The notes: generated by a model not told the origin, from the sequence alone. A stretch of 64,000 bases of DNA from Betaproteobacteria bacterium (GCA_016703785.1 JADJBM010000030.1:124001-188000), one strand, 5' to 3'. Positions 1 to 9,666 are shown, numbered from the stretch's first letter. Numbers and translations are program-made.

Positions 1-427
1 GCGCACCGACCACGCCGACCAGGATGGCCATCGGATGCGCGTCGCGGCGGAAGCCGCTATAGAAGCGCGTCAGCTGGTCGTGCACCATGGTGTGGTTCTT
101 GATGATGGTGTCGAACTCCGCCTTTTCCTGGGGCGTGGGCAGCTCGCCCTTGAGGATCAGATAGGCCACCTCGAGGAAATCGCACTGGTTCGCCAGTTGC
201 TCGATTGGATAGCCGCGGTAGAGCAGGACGCCCTCATCGCCGTCGATATAGGTGATGTCCGACTTGCAGGCGGCAGTGGACACGAAACCCGGATCGAAGG
301 TGAACATGCCGGTCTTGGCATACAACGGACGGATGTCGATCACCTCCGGCCCGATGCTGCCTGAGTAGATGGGCAGGTCGATGGTCTTGCCGTCGACGCT
401 CAGCGTTGCGTTGCGTTGTTTGTTCAT
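1..427 (-). CDS. gltA: Citrate synthase, N-terminal part (runs off the window)
   Basis: Condenses oxaloacetate and acetyl-CoA to citrate, the entry step of the TCA cycle. Only the first 142 or so codons are present and the gene continues past base 1. The translation from ATG at 427 begins MNKQRNATLSVDGK and contains the N-terminal segments typical of type II (hexameric, NADH-sensitive) citrate synthases: LPIYSGSIGPEVIDIR, FTFDPGF, the ITYIDGDEG and LLYRGYPIE stretches, and HTMVHDQL. It lies 38 bp downstream of sdhE on the same strand, so it is probably the last gene of the sdh operon. The catalytic His and Asp residues lie outside the window. Confidence 0.93.
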   Translation of the reverse strand, partial: MNKQRNATLSVDGKTIDLPIYSGSIGPEVIDIRPLYAKTGMFTFDPGFVSTAACKSDITYIDGDEGVLLYRGYPIEQLANQCDFLEVAYLILKGELPTPQEKAEFDTIIKNHTMVHDQLTRFYSGFRRDAHPMAILVGVVGA

Positions 428-465
428 GTCTGCATCCCCGTAAAAAACGTTGAAACTCTCCCGTG

Positions 466-711
466 TCACACCTGGCGCAATTGCTCGACCAGGCCACTCA
501 GTTGCGGATCGGCCGTCTCGCGCCGCCCGCTCACCAGTTCCCACAAATCGTGGTCCTCCATTTCCAGCAGTAGCGCCAGCGCAGCTTCGTCTCCGGCATC
601 GAGATCGTCGCCAACGCGTTGCCAGTAGCGCAGGAACACCAGGTCCAGCTCCAGCAGGGCGCGCCGGCAGTGCCAGCGCAGTCGGTGCAACCGCGCAACG
701 CGCTCGTTCAT
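466..711 (-). CDS. sdhE: FAD assembly factor SdhE
   Basis: Small (81 aa) helical protein of the SdhE/YgfY family, which helps attach FAD covalently to the flavoprotein SdhA. Family length, the N-terminal LHRLRWHCRRALLELDL segment, the FLRYWQR helix and the acidic LLEMEDHDLWELVSGR stretch all fit. The family hallmark RGxxE reads R-A-L-L-E here, so the conserved glycine is alanine. It starts 4 bp after the sdhB stop and precedes gltA, the usual place for this factor in betaproteobacteria, so it should be co-transcribed with its client enzyme. Confidence 0.88.
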   Translation of the reverse strand: MNERVARLHRLRWHCRRALLELDLVFLRYWQRVGDDLDAGDEAALALLLEMEDHDLWELVSGRRETADPQLSGLVEQLRQV

Positions 712-715
712 GCCG

Positions 716-1426
716 CTAGACGGCGCGCCTCACCATCGCATCCTTGATCTTGCCGATCGCCCGCATCGGATTGAGGTTCTTCGGACAGGCGTCGACGCAG
801 TTCATGATGCTGTGGCAGCGGAACAGGCGGTAGGGGTCCTCGAGATTGTCGAGGCGCTCGCTGGTCGCCTGATCCCGGGTATCGGCAATAAAACGGTAAG
901 CCTGAAGGAGGCCGGCCGGGCCCACGTACTTGTCCGGGTTCCACCAGAACGACGGACAAGCAGTCGAACAGCAGGCGCAGAGGATGCACTCGTAGAGGCC
1001 GTTCAGCTCGTCGCGCTCCTCCGGCGTCTGCAGCCGTTCGGTCTCCGGCGGCGGGTCGTTGTTGATGAGGTACGGCTTGATCGAGTGGTACTGCTTGAAG
1101 AACTGCGTCATGTCCACGATCAGGTCGCGGATGATGGGCAGACCGGGCAGCGGACGCAGCACCACCGTCCCCGGCAGGTCCTTCAGGTCAGTGAGGCAGG
1201 CGAGGCCGTTCTTGCCGTTGATGTTGAGCGCGTCCGAACCGCAGACGCCTTCACGGCAGGAGCGGCGGAAGGAGAGCGAGTCGTCCTTGGCCTTCAGCTT
1301 GACCATGGCGTCGAGCAGCTTGCGGTCGGTGCTGTCCAGTTCCACCGCTATGTCCTGCAGGTAGGGCTTGGCGTCCTTGTCCGGGTCGTAGCGGTAGATC
1401 TTGAATTGCATGGTTCTGTGGGTCAT
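716..1426 (-). CDS. sdhB: Succinate dehydrogenase iron-sulfur subunit
   Basis: Electron-transfer subunit of complex II, passing electrons from SdhA to the membrane quinone site. The 236-residue product has the [2Fe-2S] motif CREGVCGSDA...C in the N-terminal half, the [4Fe-4S] motif CILCACCSTACP and the [3Fe-4S] motif CHSIMNCVDACPK near the C terminus. A start at a second ATG (MQFKIYRYDPD, base 1411) is equally possible and matches many homologues. The gene sits 10 bp after sdhA and 4 bp before sdhE in the sdhCDAB operon. Confidence 0.96.
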   Translation of the reverse strand: MTHRTMQFKIYRYDPDKDAKPYLQDIAVELDSTDRKLLDAMVKLKAKDDSLSFRRSCREGVCGSDALNINGKNGLACLTDLKDLPGTVVLRPLPGLPIIRDLIVDMTQFFKQYHSIKPYLINNDPPPETERLQTPEERDELNGLYECILCACCSTACPSFWWNPDKYVGPAGLLQAYRFIADTRDQATSERLDNLEDPYRLFRCHSIMNCVDACPKNLNPMRAIGKIKDAMVRRAV

Positions 1427-1436
1427 ATCCTGCTCC

Positions 1437-3224
1437 TTAATACGCGCGCTTCTTCAGTTCGATGGTGTCGACGGTGAGCGGGGTCAGCTTCACCGACTTG
1501 TAGTCGAGGCGGTTGCCCTCCTTGAACCACAGGCTGTGCTTGAGCCAGTTCACGTCGTCGCGGCCGTTGGGGTGTTCCGGCGTGTCCGGGGCGTCGTCGC
1601 GCACGTGGGCGCCGCGCGACTCCTTGCGCGCCTCGGCCGAGATCATGGTGGAAACCGCCACTTCGATGAGGTTTTCCAGTTCCAGCGCCTCGATGCGCGC
1701 GGTATTGAAAACCTGCGACTTGTCCCTGATCTCCGCGCGTTCGACATCCTTCTGCACGTCGAGGATCTTCGAGACGCCCTCCTTCAGCTTGTCGGCGAAG
1801 CGGAACACGCCGCAATGATTCTGCATGGTGCGCTGCATGGCCAGGCGGGCCTGGTGCACGTCGGCACCGTCCTTTTGCGTGTCGAGGCGGTTGATGCGCG
1901 CGAGGGTACGATCGATCGCTTCCTGCGGCAGCGGCTTGTGCGCCTTGACCGATTTGCGGACGTCCTCGACGGCCGTCTCGCCGGCCGACTTGCCGAACAC
2001 CAGCAGATCGAGCAGCGAGTTGGTGCCGAGGCGGTTGGCGCCATGCACCGAGGCGCAGGCGCACTCGCCGGCGGCATAGAAACCCGGCACGGCAACGCTC
2101 ATGCTGCTGCCGCGCGGCGCCACCACCTGCCCGCTGTAATTGGTGGGAATGCCGCCCATCTGGTAGTGGCAGGTCGGCACCACCGGGATCGGCTCCTTGA
2201 TCGGGTCGGTGCCGGCGAACTGGATGGAGATCTCGTGGATGCCCGGCAGACGCTGCATGATCACCTTCGGGTCGAGATGGGTGATGTCGAGCAGCACGTA
2301 GTCCTTGTTCGGGCCGCAGCCGCGCCCCTCGTTGATCTCGGTGACCATGGCGCGCGAGACGACATCGCGCGAGGCCAGGTCCTTGGCGTTCGGCGCATAG
2401 CGCTCCATGAAGCGCTCGCCGGCGCTGTTCCTGAGGATGCCGCCCTCGCCGCGCACGCCCTCGGTGATGAGCACGCCGGCGCCGGCCACGCCGGTCGGAT
2501 GGAACTGCCAGAATTCCATGTCCTCGAGCGGGATGCCGGCGCGCGCCGCCATGCCGAGACCGTCGCCGGTGTTGATGAAGGCATTGGTCGAGGAATAGTA
2601 GATGCGCCCCGCCCCGCCGGTGGCGAATATGGTGGCCTTGGACTGGAAGGCGACGATCTCGCCGGTCTCCATTTCCAGCGCGGTGACGCCGAGGACTTCC
2701 CCATCTGCGTCACGGATCAGGTCGAGCGCCATCCATTCGACGAAGAACTGGGTGTTGGCCCGCACGTTGCGCTGGTAAAGCGCATGCAGCATGGCGTGGC
2801 CGGTGCGGTCGGCCGCCGCGCAGGAGCGGCGCACCGGCTTCTCGCCGAAATTCGACATGTGGCCGCCGAAGGGCCGCTGGTAGATCTTGCCGGCATCGGT
2901 GCGATCGAAGGGCATGCCGTAGTGCTCGAGTTCGATCACCACCTCGTTGGCCTTGCGGCACATGAACTCGATGGCGTCCTGGTCGCCGAGCCAGTCCGAT
3001 CCCTTGACAGTGTCGTACATGTGCCAGTGCCAGTGGTCCTCCTCGGAGTTGCCGAGCGAGGCGGCCACGCCGCCCTGCGCCGCGACCGTGTGCGAGCGTG
3101 TCGGGAAAACCTTGGTGATGACGGCCGTCTTGAGTCCGGATTCGGACAACTGCAGCGCGGCGCGCAGGCCGGCGCCGCCGGCGCCGACGATGACCGCGTC
3201 AAAGGTGCGTTGGGTGATCTTCAC
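1437..3224 (-). CDS. sdhA: Succinate dehydrogenase flavoprotein subunit
   Basis: Catalytic FAD subunit of complex II oxidising succinate to fumarate. The 595-residue protein starts with a dinucleotide fold (VIVGAGGAGLRAAL) and carries the RSHTVAAQGG segment whose histidine takes the covalent FAD. It also has the ATGGAGRIYYSSTNAF region and the active-site HPTGV. The C-terminal domain ends in LTPLTVDTIELKKRAY, as in other long SdhA proteins. It directly abuts sdhD upstream, so translation is probably coupled. Confidence 0.97.
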   Translation of the reverse strand: MKITQRTFDAVIVGAGGAGLRAALQLSESGLKTAVITKVFPTRSHTVAAQGGVAASLGNSEEDHWHWHMYDTVKGSDWLGDQDAIEFMCRKANEVVIELEHYGMPFDRTDAGKIYQRPFGGHMSNFGEKPVRRSCAAADRTGHAMLHALYQRNVRANTQFFVEWMALDLIRDADGEVLGVTALEMETGEIVAFQSKATIFATGGAGRIYYSSTNAFINTGDGLGMAARAGIPLEDMEFWQFHPTGVAGAGVLITEGVRGEGGILRNSAGERFMERYAPNAKDLASRDVVSRAMVTEINEGRGCGPNKDYVLLDITHLDPKVIMQRLPGIHEISIQFAGTDPIKEPIPVVPTCHYQMGGIPTNYSGQVVAPRGSSMSVAVPGFYAAGECACASVHGANRLGTNSLLDLLVFGKSAGETAVEDVRKSVKAHKPLPQEAIDRTLARINRLDTQKDGADVHQARLAMQRTMQNHCGVFRFADKLKEGVSKILDVQKDVERAEIRDKSQVFNTARIEALELENLIEVAVSTMISAEARKESRGAHVRDDAPDTPEHPNGRDDVNWLKHSLWFKEGNRLDYKSVKLTPLTVDTIELKKRAY

Positions 3225-3572
3225 TTACAGCCTCCAGAGAATCGAGACTGCCCAGCCGGTGTAGCCGACGAGGGCGAGGAGCGTGAGGACGTGCAGCGCG
3301 AGGCGCAGGCCCGTCGGCTTGACATAGTCCATCCAGATGTCGCGCACGCCGACCCAGGCGTGGAACATGAGGCTGAGGATGAAGAGGAAAGTGAGGAAGC
3401 GCATGAAACCGTCCGCCATGAAGGCGTACCAGACTTCAAAAGTCAGCGGTTCCTGCCCGGCCAATAAAACCAGCAGGATGACGGTATAGGCCGCCATGAC
3501 TGCGGCGGTGATGCGCTGACCCAGCCAGTCCTTCAGGCCGTAATGCGCGCCGACGATGATTTTGTTCACCAT
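3225..3572 (-). CDS. sdhD: Succinate dehydrogenase membrane anchor subunit D
   Basis: One of the two cytochrome b anchor subunits of complex II (115 aa, three predicted membrane helices). The diagnostic FHAWVGVRDIWMDYVKPTGLRL segment matches the SdhD heme/quinone helix and following loop. Its start overlaps the sdhC stop by 7 bp. The codons for Ala-Gly-Gln-Glu-Pro-Leu-Thr-Phe carry one copy of the 23-bp dispersed motif (3439-3461, read on this strand). Confidence 0.93.
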   Translation of the reverse strand: MVNKIIVGAHYGLKDWLGQRITAAVMAAYTVILLVLLAGQEPLTFEVWYAFMADGFMRFLTFLFILSLMFHAWVGVRDIWMDYVKPTGLRLALHVLTLLALVGYTGWAVSILWRL

Positions 3573-3955
3573 AGTTTCGCTCCCAGGAGGACGGTCAGAG
3601 CCAGGCTGACGACCATGACGACCTTGGCGCTGGTGCGTGCCGGCTTGAGATCCGTGCCGATGTTCATGTCGAGAAGCAGGATGCGAATGCCCATGCAGAA
3701 GTGATGCAGGAAGGCCCAGAGCAGTCCGATCAGGATCAGTTTGACAAGCGGATAGGCGACGAAGGCCTTGAATATGCTGAAGCCCAACGAGGAATCGAGG
3801 CTCAGTTCGAACAGGAAAATCAGGAAAGGGAGCATGAGAAACAGGCCCGCTCCGCTGACGCGATGCAATATCGATGCGATGGCGGGCAGCGGCTGCTTGA
3901 TGACCCGCAGATCCAGGTGCTTCGGGCGTTCCTTCTTCATGGTGGCTTCTGTCAT
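3566..3955 (-). CDS. sdhC: Succinate dehydrogenase cytochrome b556 subunit C
   Basis: First gene of the sdh operon, encoding the other membrane anchor (129 aa, three helices). HLDLRVIKQPLPAIASILHRVSG is the typical N-terminal amphipathic segment with the quinone-site Ser/Arg region. The HHFCMGIRILLLDMNIG helix corresponds to the heme-ligand helix, although the usual RH pair reads RI here. ATG at 3955 follows a GAGGA ribosome-binding site; a second in-frame ATG (MKKERPKHLDL, 3940) is possible. A leader of about 60 nt precedes it. Confidence 0.93.
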   Translation of the reverse strand: MTEATMKKERPKHLDLRVIKQPLPAIASILHRVSGAGLFLMLPFLIFLFELSLDSSLGFSIFKAFVAYPLVKLILIGLLWAFLHHFCMGIRILLLDMNIGTDLKPARTSAKVVMVVSLALTVLLGAKLW

Positions 3956-3977
3956 ATGCGATTTTCCTCTACGCTGT

Positions 3978-4025
3978 GCGGCGCACCATAAGGCGCCGCG
4001 ATACCCCGATAAACTGTGAATTATA
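3978..4025 (-). promoter_or_regulatory. sdh operon promoter -10 and leader hairpin
   Basis: Read leftward, a perfect TATAAT lies at 4025-4020. No good -35 is visible at the normal distance. The leader then contains a 7-bp stem (GCGGCGC at 3978-3984 with GCGCCGC at 3993-3999, 8-nt loop) just upstream of the sdhC ribosome-binding site. Transcription would begin near 4013. A promoter lacking a good -35 is compatible with activator control, which is inference. Confidence 0.5.
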
Positions 4026-4059
4026 GCGTCTCACCGGCCATCAACCCTGCCCTGTAGCC

Positions 4060-4788
4060 TCAAATCAGTTCGTTCAGATAGTAGTGCTCGGCAGTGGAAT
4101 ACAGGCCGCGTCGCCACTCCACCGGCTTGTCGCCGTAGGTGTAAGTGACGCGCTCCACCGACAACAGCGGACTGCCCTCGGCCACCGACAGCAACTCTGC
4201 CGATGTCCTGTCCGCCGCGATGGCACGGATGCGCTCCTCCGCACGGATCATGCGCACGCCGAAGCGCGTCTCGAACAGGCTGTAGAGCGATGCCTGGTAT
4301 TCCTGCAGCACTTCCAGCGAGAGGCCCTGGAAGATGTCGCCCGGCAGGTAGATTTCGTCGACTACGACCGGCTTGCCGTTGAACTTGAGCACGCGGCGCA
4401 CGATGGTGATGGGCGCGCCCGGTGCGATGTCGAGGATTCGGGCGGCTTCCTGGCCGGCCTTGGCGCGCCAGCATTCCAGCGGCACGCTCTGCGGCACGCT
4501 GACGCCGCCCTCGTTGGGGACGACGCGGAGGAAGCGGAAGAAGGCGCGCGGGTCGTTGTGCGAGGCAACATAGGTGCCCTTGCCCTGCTTGCGCACGAGG
4601 AGGTTTTCGGCCGCCATCTCGTCGATGGCCTTGCGCACGGTGCCTTGGCTGACATTGAAGCGGATGGCCAGTTCGGCCTCGCTGGGGATGGCTTCGCCGG
4701 GACGCCACTCGCCCGATGCAAGGCCCTGCATGATCAGGTCCTTGATCTGGCGGTAGAGCGGACTGAAGGTCGGGGACACTTGCGCCAT
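4060..4788 (-). CDS. GntR-family transcriptional regulator (HutC/FadR-like effector domain UTRA)
   Basis: DNA-binding regulator of 242 aa. Residues about 8-75 form the GntR winged helix (SPLYRQIKDLIMQGL, AIPSEAELAIRFNVSQGTVRKAIDEMAAENLLVRKQGKGTYV, shown here as separate motifs). Residues 95-240 match a UTRA ligand domain ending in the family pattern VTYTYGDKPVEWRRGLYSTAEHYY. It lies between the sdh operon (same strand) and divergent mdh, so control of TCA-cycle genes is the natural inference, but the effector is unknown. It starts at ATG 4788. Confidence 0.88.
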   Translation of the reverse strand: MAQVSPTFSPLYRQIKDLIMQGLASGEWRPGEAIPSEAELAIRFNVSQGTVRKAIDEMAAENLLVRKQGKGTYVASHNDPRAFFRFLRVVPNEGGVSVPQSVPLECWRAKAGQEAARILDIAPGAPITIVRRVLKFNGKPVVVDEIYLPGDIFQGLSLEVLQEYQASLYSLFETRFGVRMIRAEERIRAIAADRTSAELLSVAEGSPLLSVERVTYTYGDKPVEWRRGLYSTAEHYYLNELI

Positions 4789-4840
4789 GTGACGATTTCA
4801 CCACAAAAAAGCCATGTCGTCTATAGGCTCTCTTATGTCT

Positions 4841-4891
4841 TATATATGATATATATTAGCTATTGACACACTGCAAAAAGAATTCTAACAT
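4841..4891 (+). promoter_or_regulatory. mdh promoter and AT-rich palindromic operator
   Basis: A 15-bp perfect dyad TATATAT-G-ATATATA (4841-4855) stands out in GC-rich DNA between gntR and mdh. It is followed by TTGACA (4863-4868), a 17-bp spacer and TAACAT (4886-4891), a convincing sigma70 promoter for mdh with an 80-nt leader. The dyad is a reasonable binding site for the adjacent GntR protein, which is an inference from position. Confidence 0.65.
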
Positions 4892-4978
4892 TTTCGCCAT
4901 TCCCGGCCATTCTTGTCACAATTTTCCATCGCCCGGGCTTGCATCATTTCGAACAACCTGAATCGAGGAGTCACTTCA

Positions 4979-5968
<990 letters not shown>

Positions 5969-6000
5969 GCATTGCTGACCGGGATGGAACGGCTGCCGGC

Positions 6001-7002
6001 ATGAACGCACCCCTCCATCCCGCTGCCGTTCTTTACCGCGAAACGAAACCCTTCCCCGCCCTGCCGGCTTGCGAGCATTTCGCCGGCAGTGAAAAGCTGA
6101 TCGGCAAGGCGCTCGAACTGCAGCGCACGCTCGGGCCGGTCTTCGACGTCACCTGCGACTGCGAGGACGGCGCGACCGCCGGCGCGGAAAAGGCCCACGC
6201 CGAAATGGTCGCCGCCGCCATCAATAGCGCGGACAACCGCCACGGCCGCGTCGGCGCGCGCATCCACGACATCACCCACCCGCACTGGCGCGACGACCTG
6301 GAGATCATCGTCGGCACGGCCGGCGCGCAGCTCGCCTACGTCACGCTGCCCAAGGCTGCCGGCCGGCAGGACGTGCAGGCCCAACTGATGGCGCTCGCCG
6401 CCATTTCGCGGAACTGCGGCCTGGAGCGGCAGATTCCGGCGCACGTGCTGATCGAGACCCACGGCGCGCTGCGCGAAGTGGAGGACATCGCCGCCCTGCC
6501 CGGCGTCGAGACGCTGGACTTCGGCCTGATGGATTTCATCAGCGGCCACCACGGCGCCATACCAGCCGCGGCCATGAAAAGCCCGGGGCAATTCGAGCAT
6601 CCGCTGGTCGCGCGCGCCAAGTGCGCCATCGCGGCCGCTGCCCTGGGCCACGGCGTGGTGCCGGCGCACAACGTCACGACCGAATTGCACGACACGCAAG
6701 TGGTCTACGCCGACGCCCGGCGCGCGCGCGAGCAGTTCGGCTACCTGCGCATGTGGAGCATCCATCCGAACCAGGTGCAGCCCATCGTCGACGCCATGCG
6801 TCCCAACTTCGACGAGGTCGACACCGCCACCGGCATCCTGCTCGCCGCACAGGCCGCCGGCTGGGGACCGATCCGCCACGACGGGCGTCTGCACGACCGC
6901 GCCTCGTACCGCTATTACTGGGAGCTGCTGCAGCGCGCCCACGCGACCGGCATGAACCTGCCGGCCGCCGCGCGCCACAAGTTCTTTTCCGCAACGAATT
7001 AA
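6001..7002 (+). CDS. HpcH/HpaI aldolase / citrate-lyase beta (CitE-like) family protein
   Basis: 333-residue TIM-barrel lyase of the CitE/malyl-CoA lyase superfamily. DVTCDCEDGATAGAEKAHAE carries the acidic metal/CoA-proximal motif. HVLIETHGALREVEDIAALPGVETLDFGLMDFISGHHG (here in parts) holds the Mg-binding Glu and Asp, and WSIHPNQVQPIVDA is the C-terminal signature. No CitD or CitF lies nearby, so it is not the citrate lyase complex. A CoA-ester lyase role such as malyl- or citramalyl-CoA cleavage is possible. It starts 32 bp after mdh and ends 24 bp before acnB. Confidence 0.85.
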   Translation: MNAPLHPAAVLYRETKPFPALPACEHFAGSEKLIGKALELQRTLGPVFDVTCDCEDGATAGAEKAHAEMVAAAINSADNRHGRVGARIHDITHPHWRDDLEIIVGTAGAQLAYVTLPKAAGRQDVQAQLMALAAISRNCGLERQIPAHVLIETHGALREVEDIAALPGVETLDFGLMDFISGHHGAIPAAAMKSPGQFEHPLVARAKCAIAAAALGHGVVPAHNVTTELHDTQVVYADARRAREQFGYLRMWSIHPNQVQPIVDAMRPNFDEVDTATGILLAAQAAGWGPIRHDGRLHDRASYRYYWELLQRAHATGMNLPAAARHKFFSATN

Positions 7003-7026
7003 CCCCCTAATCGAGAGGACACCTCC

Positions 7027-9636
7027 GTGCTAGAAGCCTACCGTCAGCATGTCGCCGAACGCGCCGCGCTCGGCATTCCGCCCCTGCCCCTGACCGCAAA
7101 ACAGACCGAGGAACTCGTCGTCTTGCTGCAAAAAGCCCCCAAGGGCGAGGAAGCCTTCCTCGTCGACCTCCTCACCCATCGCGTGCCGGCCGGCGTGGAT
7201 GACGCCGCCAAGGTGAAGGCCGCCTTCCTGGCGATAGTCAGCCGCGGCGAGACGGCGTGCGCACTGATATCGCGCGAGAAGGCCACCGAACTGCTCGGCA
7301 CCATGCTCGGCGGCTACAACGTCAAGCCGCTGATCGATCTGCTCGGCGATGCCGCCGTCGGCGCCATCGCCGCCAGGGGCCTCAAGGGCACGCTGCTGAT
7401 GTTCGACTACTTCCACGACGTCGCCGAGAAGGCCAAGTCCGGCAACGCCAACGCCAAGTCGGTGATGCAATCCTGGGCCGATGCCGAGTGGTTCACCACG
7501 CGCCCGGAAGTGCCGAAGAAGATCAGCGTCACCGTCTTCAAGGTCACCGGCGAAACCAACACCGACGACCTCTCGCCCGCGCCCGACGCCTGGAGCCGCC
7601 CCGACATCCCGCTGCACGGCCTGGCCATGCTGAAGAACGCGCGCGAGGGCATCGTGCCGGAGAAGCCCGGCGAGCGCGGCCCGATGCAGCTGATCGAGGA
7701 CCTCAAGAAGAAGGGCCATCCGGTCGCCTACGTCGGCGACGTGGTCGGCACCGGCTCCTCGCGCAAGTCCGCCACCAACTCGGTGATCTGGTGGACCGGC
7801 GAGGACATCCCCTTCGTGCCGAACAAGCGCTACGGCGGCTTCTGCCTCGGCGGCAAGATTGCGCCGATCTTCTTCAACACCCAGGAAGACGCCGGCGCCT
7901 TCCCCATCGAGTGCGACGTCAGCCAGATGGCGATGGGCGACGTGGTCGACATCTACCCCTACGAGAAGAAAATCGAGAAGGACGGCCAGGTCATCGCGAC
8001 CTTCGACTACAAGTCGGAAGTGCTGCTCGACGAAGTGCGCGCCGGCGGCCGCATCAACCTCATCATCGGCCGCGGCCTCACCGCCCGCGCGCGCGAGGCG
8101 CTCGGCCTGCCCGTGTCCACGCTGTTCCGCCTGCCGCAGGTGCCGAAGGATTCCGGCAAGGGCTTCTCGCTGGCGCAGAAGATGGTCGGCCGCGCCTGCG
8201 GCCTGCCCGAAGCAAACGGGAAACAGGCCGGCATCCGCCCGGGCACCTACTGCGAGCCGAAGATGACCACCGTCGGCTCGCAGGACACCACCGGCCCGAT
8301 GACGCGCGACGAGCTGAAGGACCTCGCCTGCCTCGGCTTCTCCGCCGACATGGTGATGCAGTCCTTCTGCCACACCGCCGCCTATCCGAAGCTGGTCGAC
8401 GTGCGCACGCACCGTGAACTGCCGTCCTTCATCAGCACGCGCGGCGGCGTGGCGCTCCGCCCCGGCGACGGCGTCATCCACTCCTGGCTGAACCGCCTGC
8501 TGCTGCCCGACACGGTGGGCACCGGCGGCGACTCGCACACCCGCTTCCCGATCGGCATCTCCTTCCCGGCCGGCTCGGGCCTCGTCGCCTTCGCCGCCGC
8601 CACCGGCGTCATGCCGCTCGACATGCCGGAGTCGGTGCTGGTGCGCTTCAAGGGTTCGCTGGAGGAGGCCGGCAAGCGCGGCGTCACCCTGCGCGACCTG
8701 GTCAACGCCATCCCCTACTACGCCCTCAAGGCCGGCCTGCTCACCGTCGAGAAGAAGGGCAAGAAGAACGTCTTCTCCGGCCGCATCCTCGAGATCGAGG
8801 GCCTGCCCGACCTCAAGGTGGAACAGGCTTTCGAGTTGTCGGACGCCGCTGCCGAGCGCTCCGCCGCCGCCTGCTCGGTGCACCTCGACAAGGCGCCGAT
8901 CATCGAATACATGCGCTCGAACATCGTGCTCATGAAGTGGATGATCGCCAACGGCTACGAGGACAAGCGCACGCTCGGCCGCCGCATCAAGGCCATGGAA
9001 GCCTGGATCGCCGATCCGCAGCTGCTCAAGGCCGACGCCGACGCCGAGTACGCCGCGGTGATCGAGATCGACCTGGCCGACGTCAAGGAGCCGCTGGTCG
9101 CCTGCCCGAACGACCCGGACGACGTCAAGACGCTCTCCGAAGTCGCCGGCGAGAAGATCGACGAAGTGTTCATCGGCTCCTGCATGACCAACATCGGCCA
9201 CTTCCGCGCCGCCGGCAAGGTGCTCGAAGGCAAGAGCGACATTCCCACCCGCCTGTGGATCGCCCCGCCGACCAAGATGGACGCCATGATCCTCAACGAG
9301 GAAGGCTACTACGCCATCCTCGGCAAGAGCGGCGCGCGCATGGAAATGCCCGGCTGCTCGCTGTGCATGGGCAACCAGGCGCAGATCAGGAAAGGCAGTA
9401 CGGCGATGTCCACCTCGACGCGCAACTTCCCCAACCGCCTCGGCATCGACACCAACGTCTATCTCGGTTCGGCCGAACTGGCCGCGGTCTGCGCGCTGAT
9501 GGGCAAGATCCCGACCGTGGCCGAGTACCTGGAGCAGGTCAAGGCGGTCAACGCCAAGGCCGCCGATGTTTACCGCTACATGAACTTCGACCAGATCGCC
9601 GAGTTCAGGGACGTGGCGGACAGCGTAACGGTGTAA
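7027..9636 (+). CDS. acnB: Bifunctional aconitate hydratase 2 / 2-methylisocitrate dehydratase
   Basis: AcnB-type aconitase (869 aa) isomerising citrate to isocitrate and able to dehydrate 2-methylisocitrate in the methylcitrate cycle. It starts at GTG 7027 with the family N terminus LEAYRQHVAERAALGIPPLPL, the HEAT-like domain. The swivel domain (GETNTDDLSPAPDAWSRPDIPLH) comes before the catalytic domains, as in AcnB and unlike AcnA. GGDSHTRFP and the cluster cysteines in VFIGSCMTNIGHFR and MPGCSLCMGNQ are intact. Confidence 0.97.
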   Translation: MLEAYRQHVAERAALGIPPLPLTAKQTEELVVLLQKAPKGEEAFLVDLLTHRVPAGVDDAAKVKAAFLAIVSRGETACALISREKATELLGTMLGGYNVKPLIDLLGDAAVGAIAARGLKGTLLMFDYFHDVAEKAKSGNANAKSVMQSWADAEWFTTRPEVPKKISVTVFKVTGETNTDDLSPAPDAWSRPDIPLHGLAMLKNAREGIVPEKPGERGPMQLIEDLKKKGHPVAYVGDVVGTGSSRKSATNSVIWWTGEDIPFVPNKRYGGFCLGGKIAPIFFNTQEDAGAFPIECDVSQMAMGDVVDIYPYEKKIEKDGQVIATFDYKSEVLLDEVRAGGRINLIIGRGLTARAREALGLPVSTLFRLPQVPKDSGKGFSLAQKMVGRACGLPEANGKQAGIRPGTYCEPKMTTVGSQDTTGPMTRDELKDLACLGFSADMVMQSFCHTAAYPKLVDVRTHRELPSFISTRGGVALRPGDGVIHSWLNRLLLPDTVGTGGDSHTRFPIGISFPAGSGLVAFAAATGVMPLDMPESVLVRFKGSLEEAGKRGVTLRDLVNAIPYYALKAGLLTVEKKGKKNVFSGRILEIEGLPDLKVEQAFELSDAAAERSAAACSVHLDKAPIIEYMRSNIVLMKWMIANGYEDKRTLGRRIKAMEAWIADPQLLKADADAEYAAVIEIDLADVKEPLVACPNDPDDVKTLSEVAGEKIDEVFIGSCMTNIGHFRAAGKVLEGKSDIPTRLWIAPPTKMDAMILNEEGYYAILGKSGARMEMPGCSLCMGNQAQIRKGSTAMSTSTRNFPNRLGIDTNVYLGSAELAAVCALMGKIPTVAEYLEQVKAVNAKAADVYRYMNFDQIAEFRDVADSVTV

Positions 9637-9639
9637 ACC

Positions 9640-9662
9640 GCCGTATCCCGGCGGCTGACTTT
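9640..9662 (+). repeat. Dispersed 23-bp motif, copy after acnB
   Basis: Exact GCCGT-N8-GGCTGACTTT, starting 3 bp after the acnB stop. Here the GCCG and CGGC arms can pair. The surrounding 40 bp (from about 9623) closely resemble the copy at 11114-11136, with roughly 35 of 40 positions shared, so these two are closely related copies. Confidence 0.8.
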
Positions 9663-9666
9663 GCAC

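Noticed and set aside
1437..2064. Arg-rich minus-strand frames inside sdhA
   Set aside because: Shadows of the sdhA frame without ribosome-binding sites.
1401..3467. A 688-codon open frame on the + strand across sdhA/sdhD
   Set aside because: It is antisense to the intact sdh genes and has no recognisable family. Long antisense frames are expected in GC-rich DNA with strong third-position bias.
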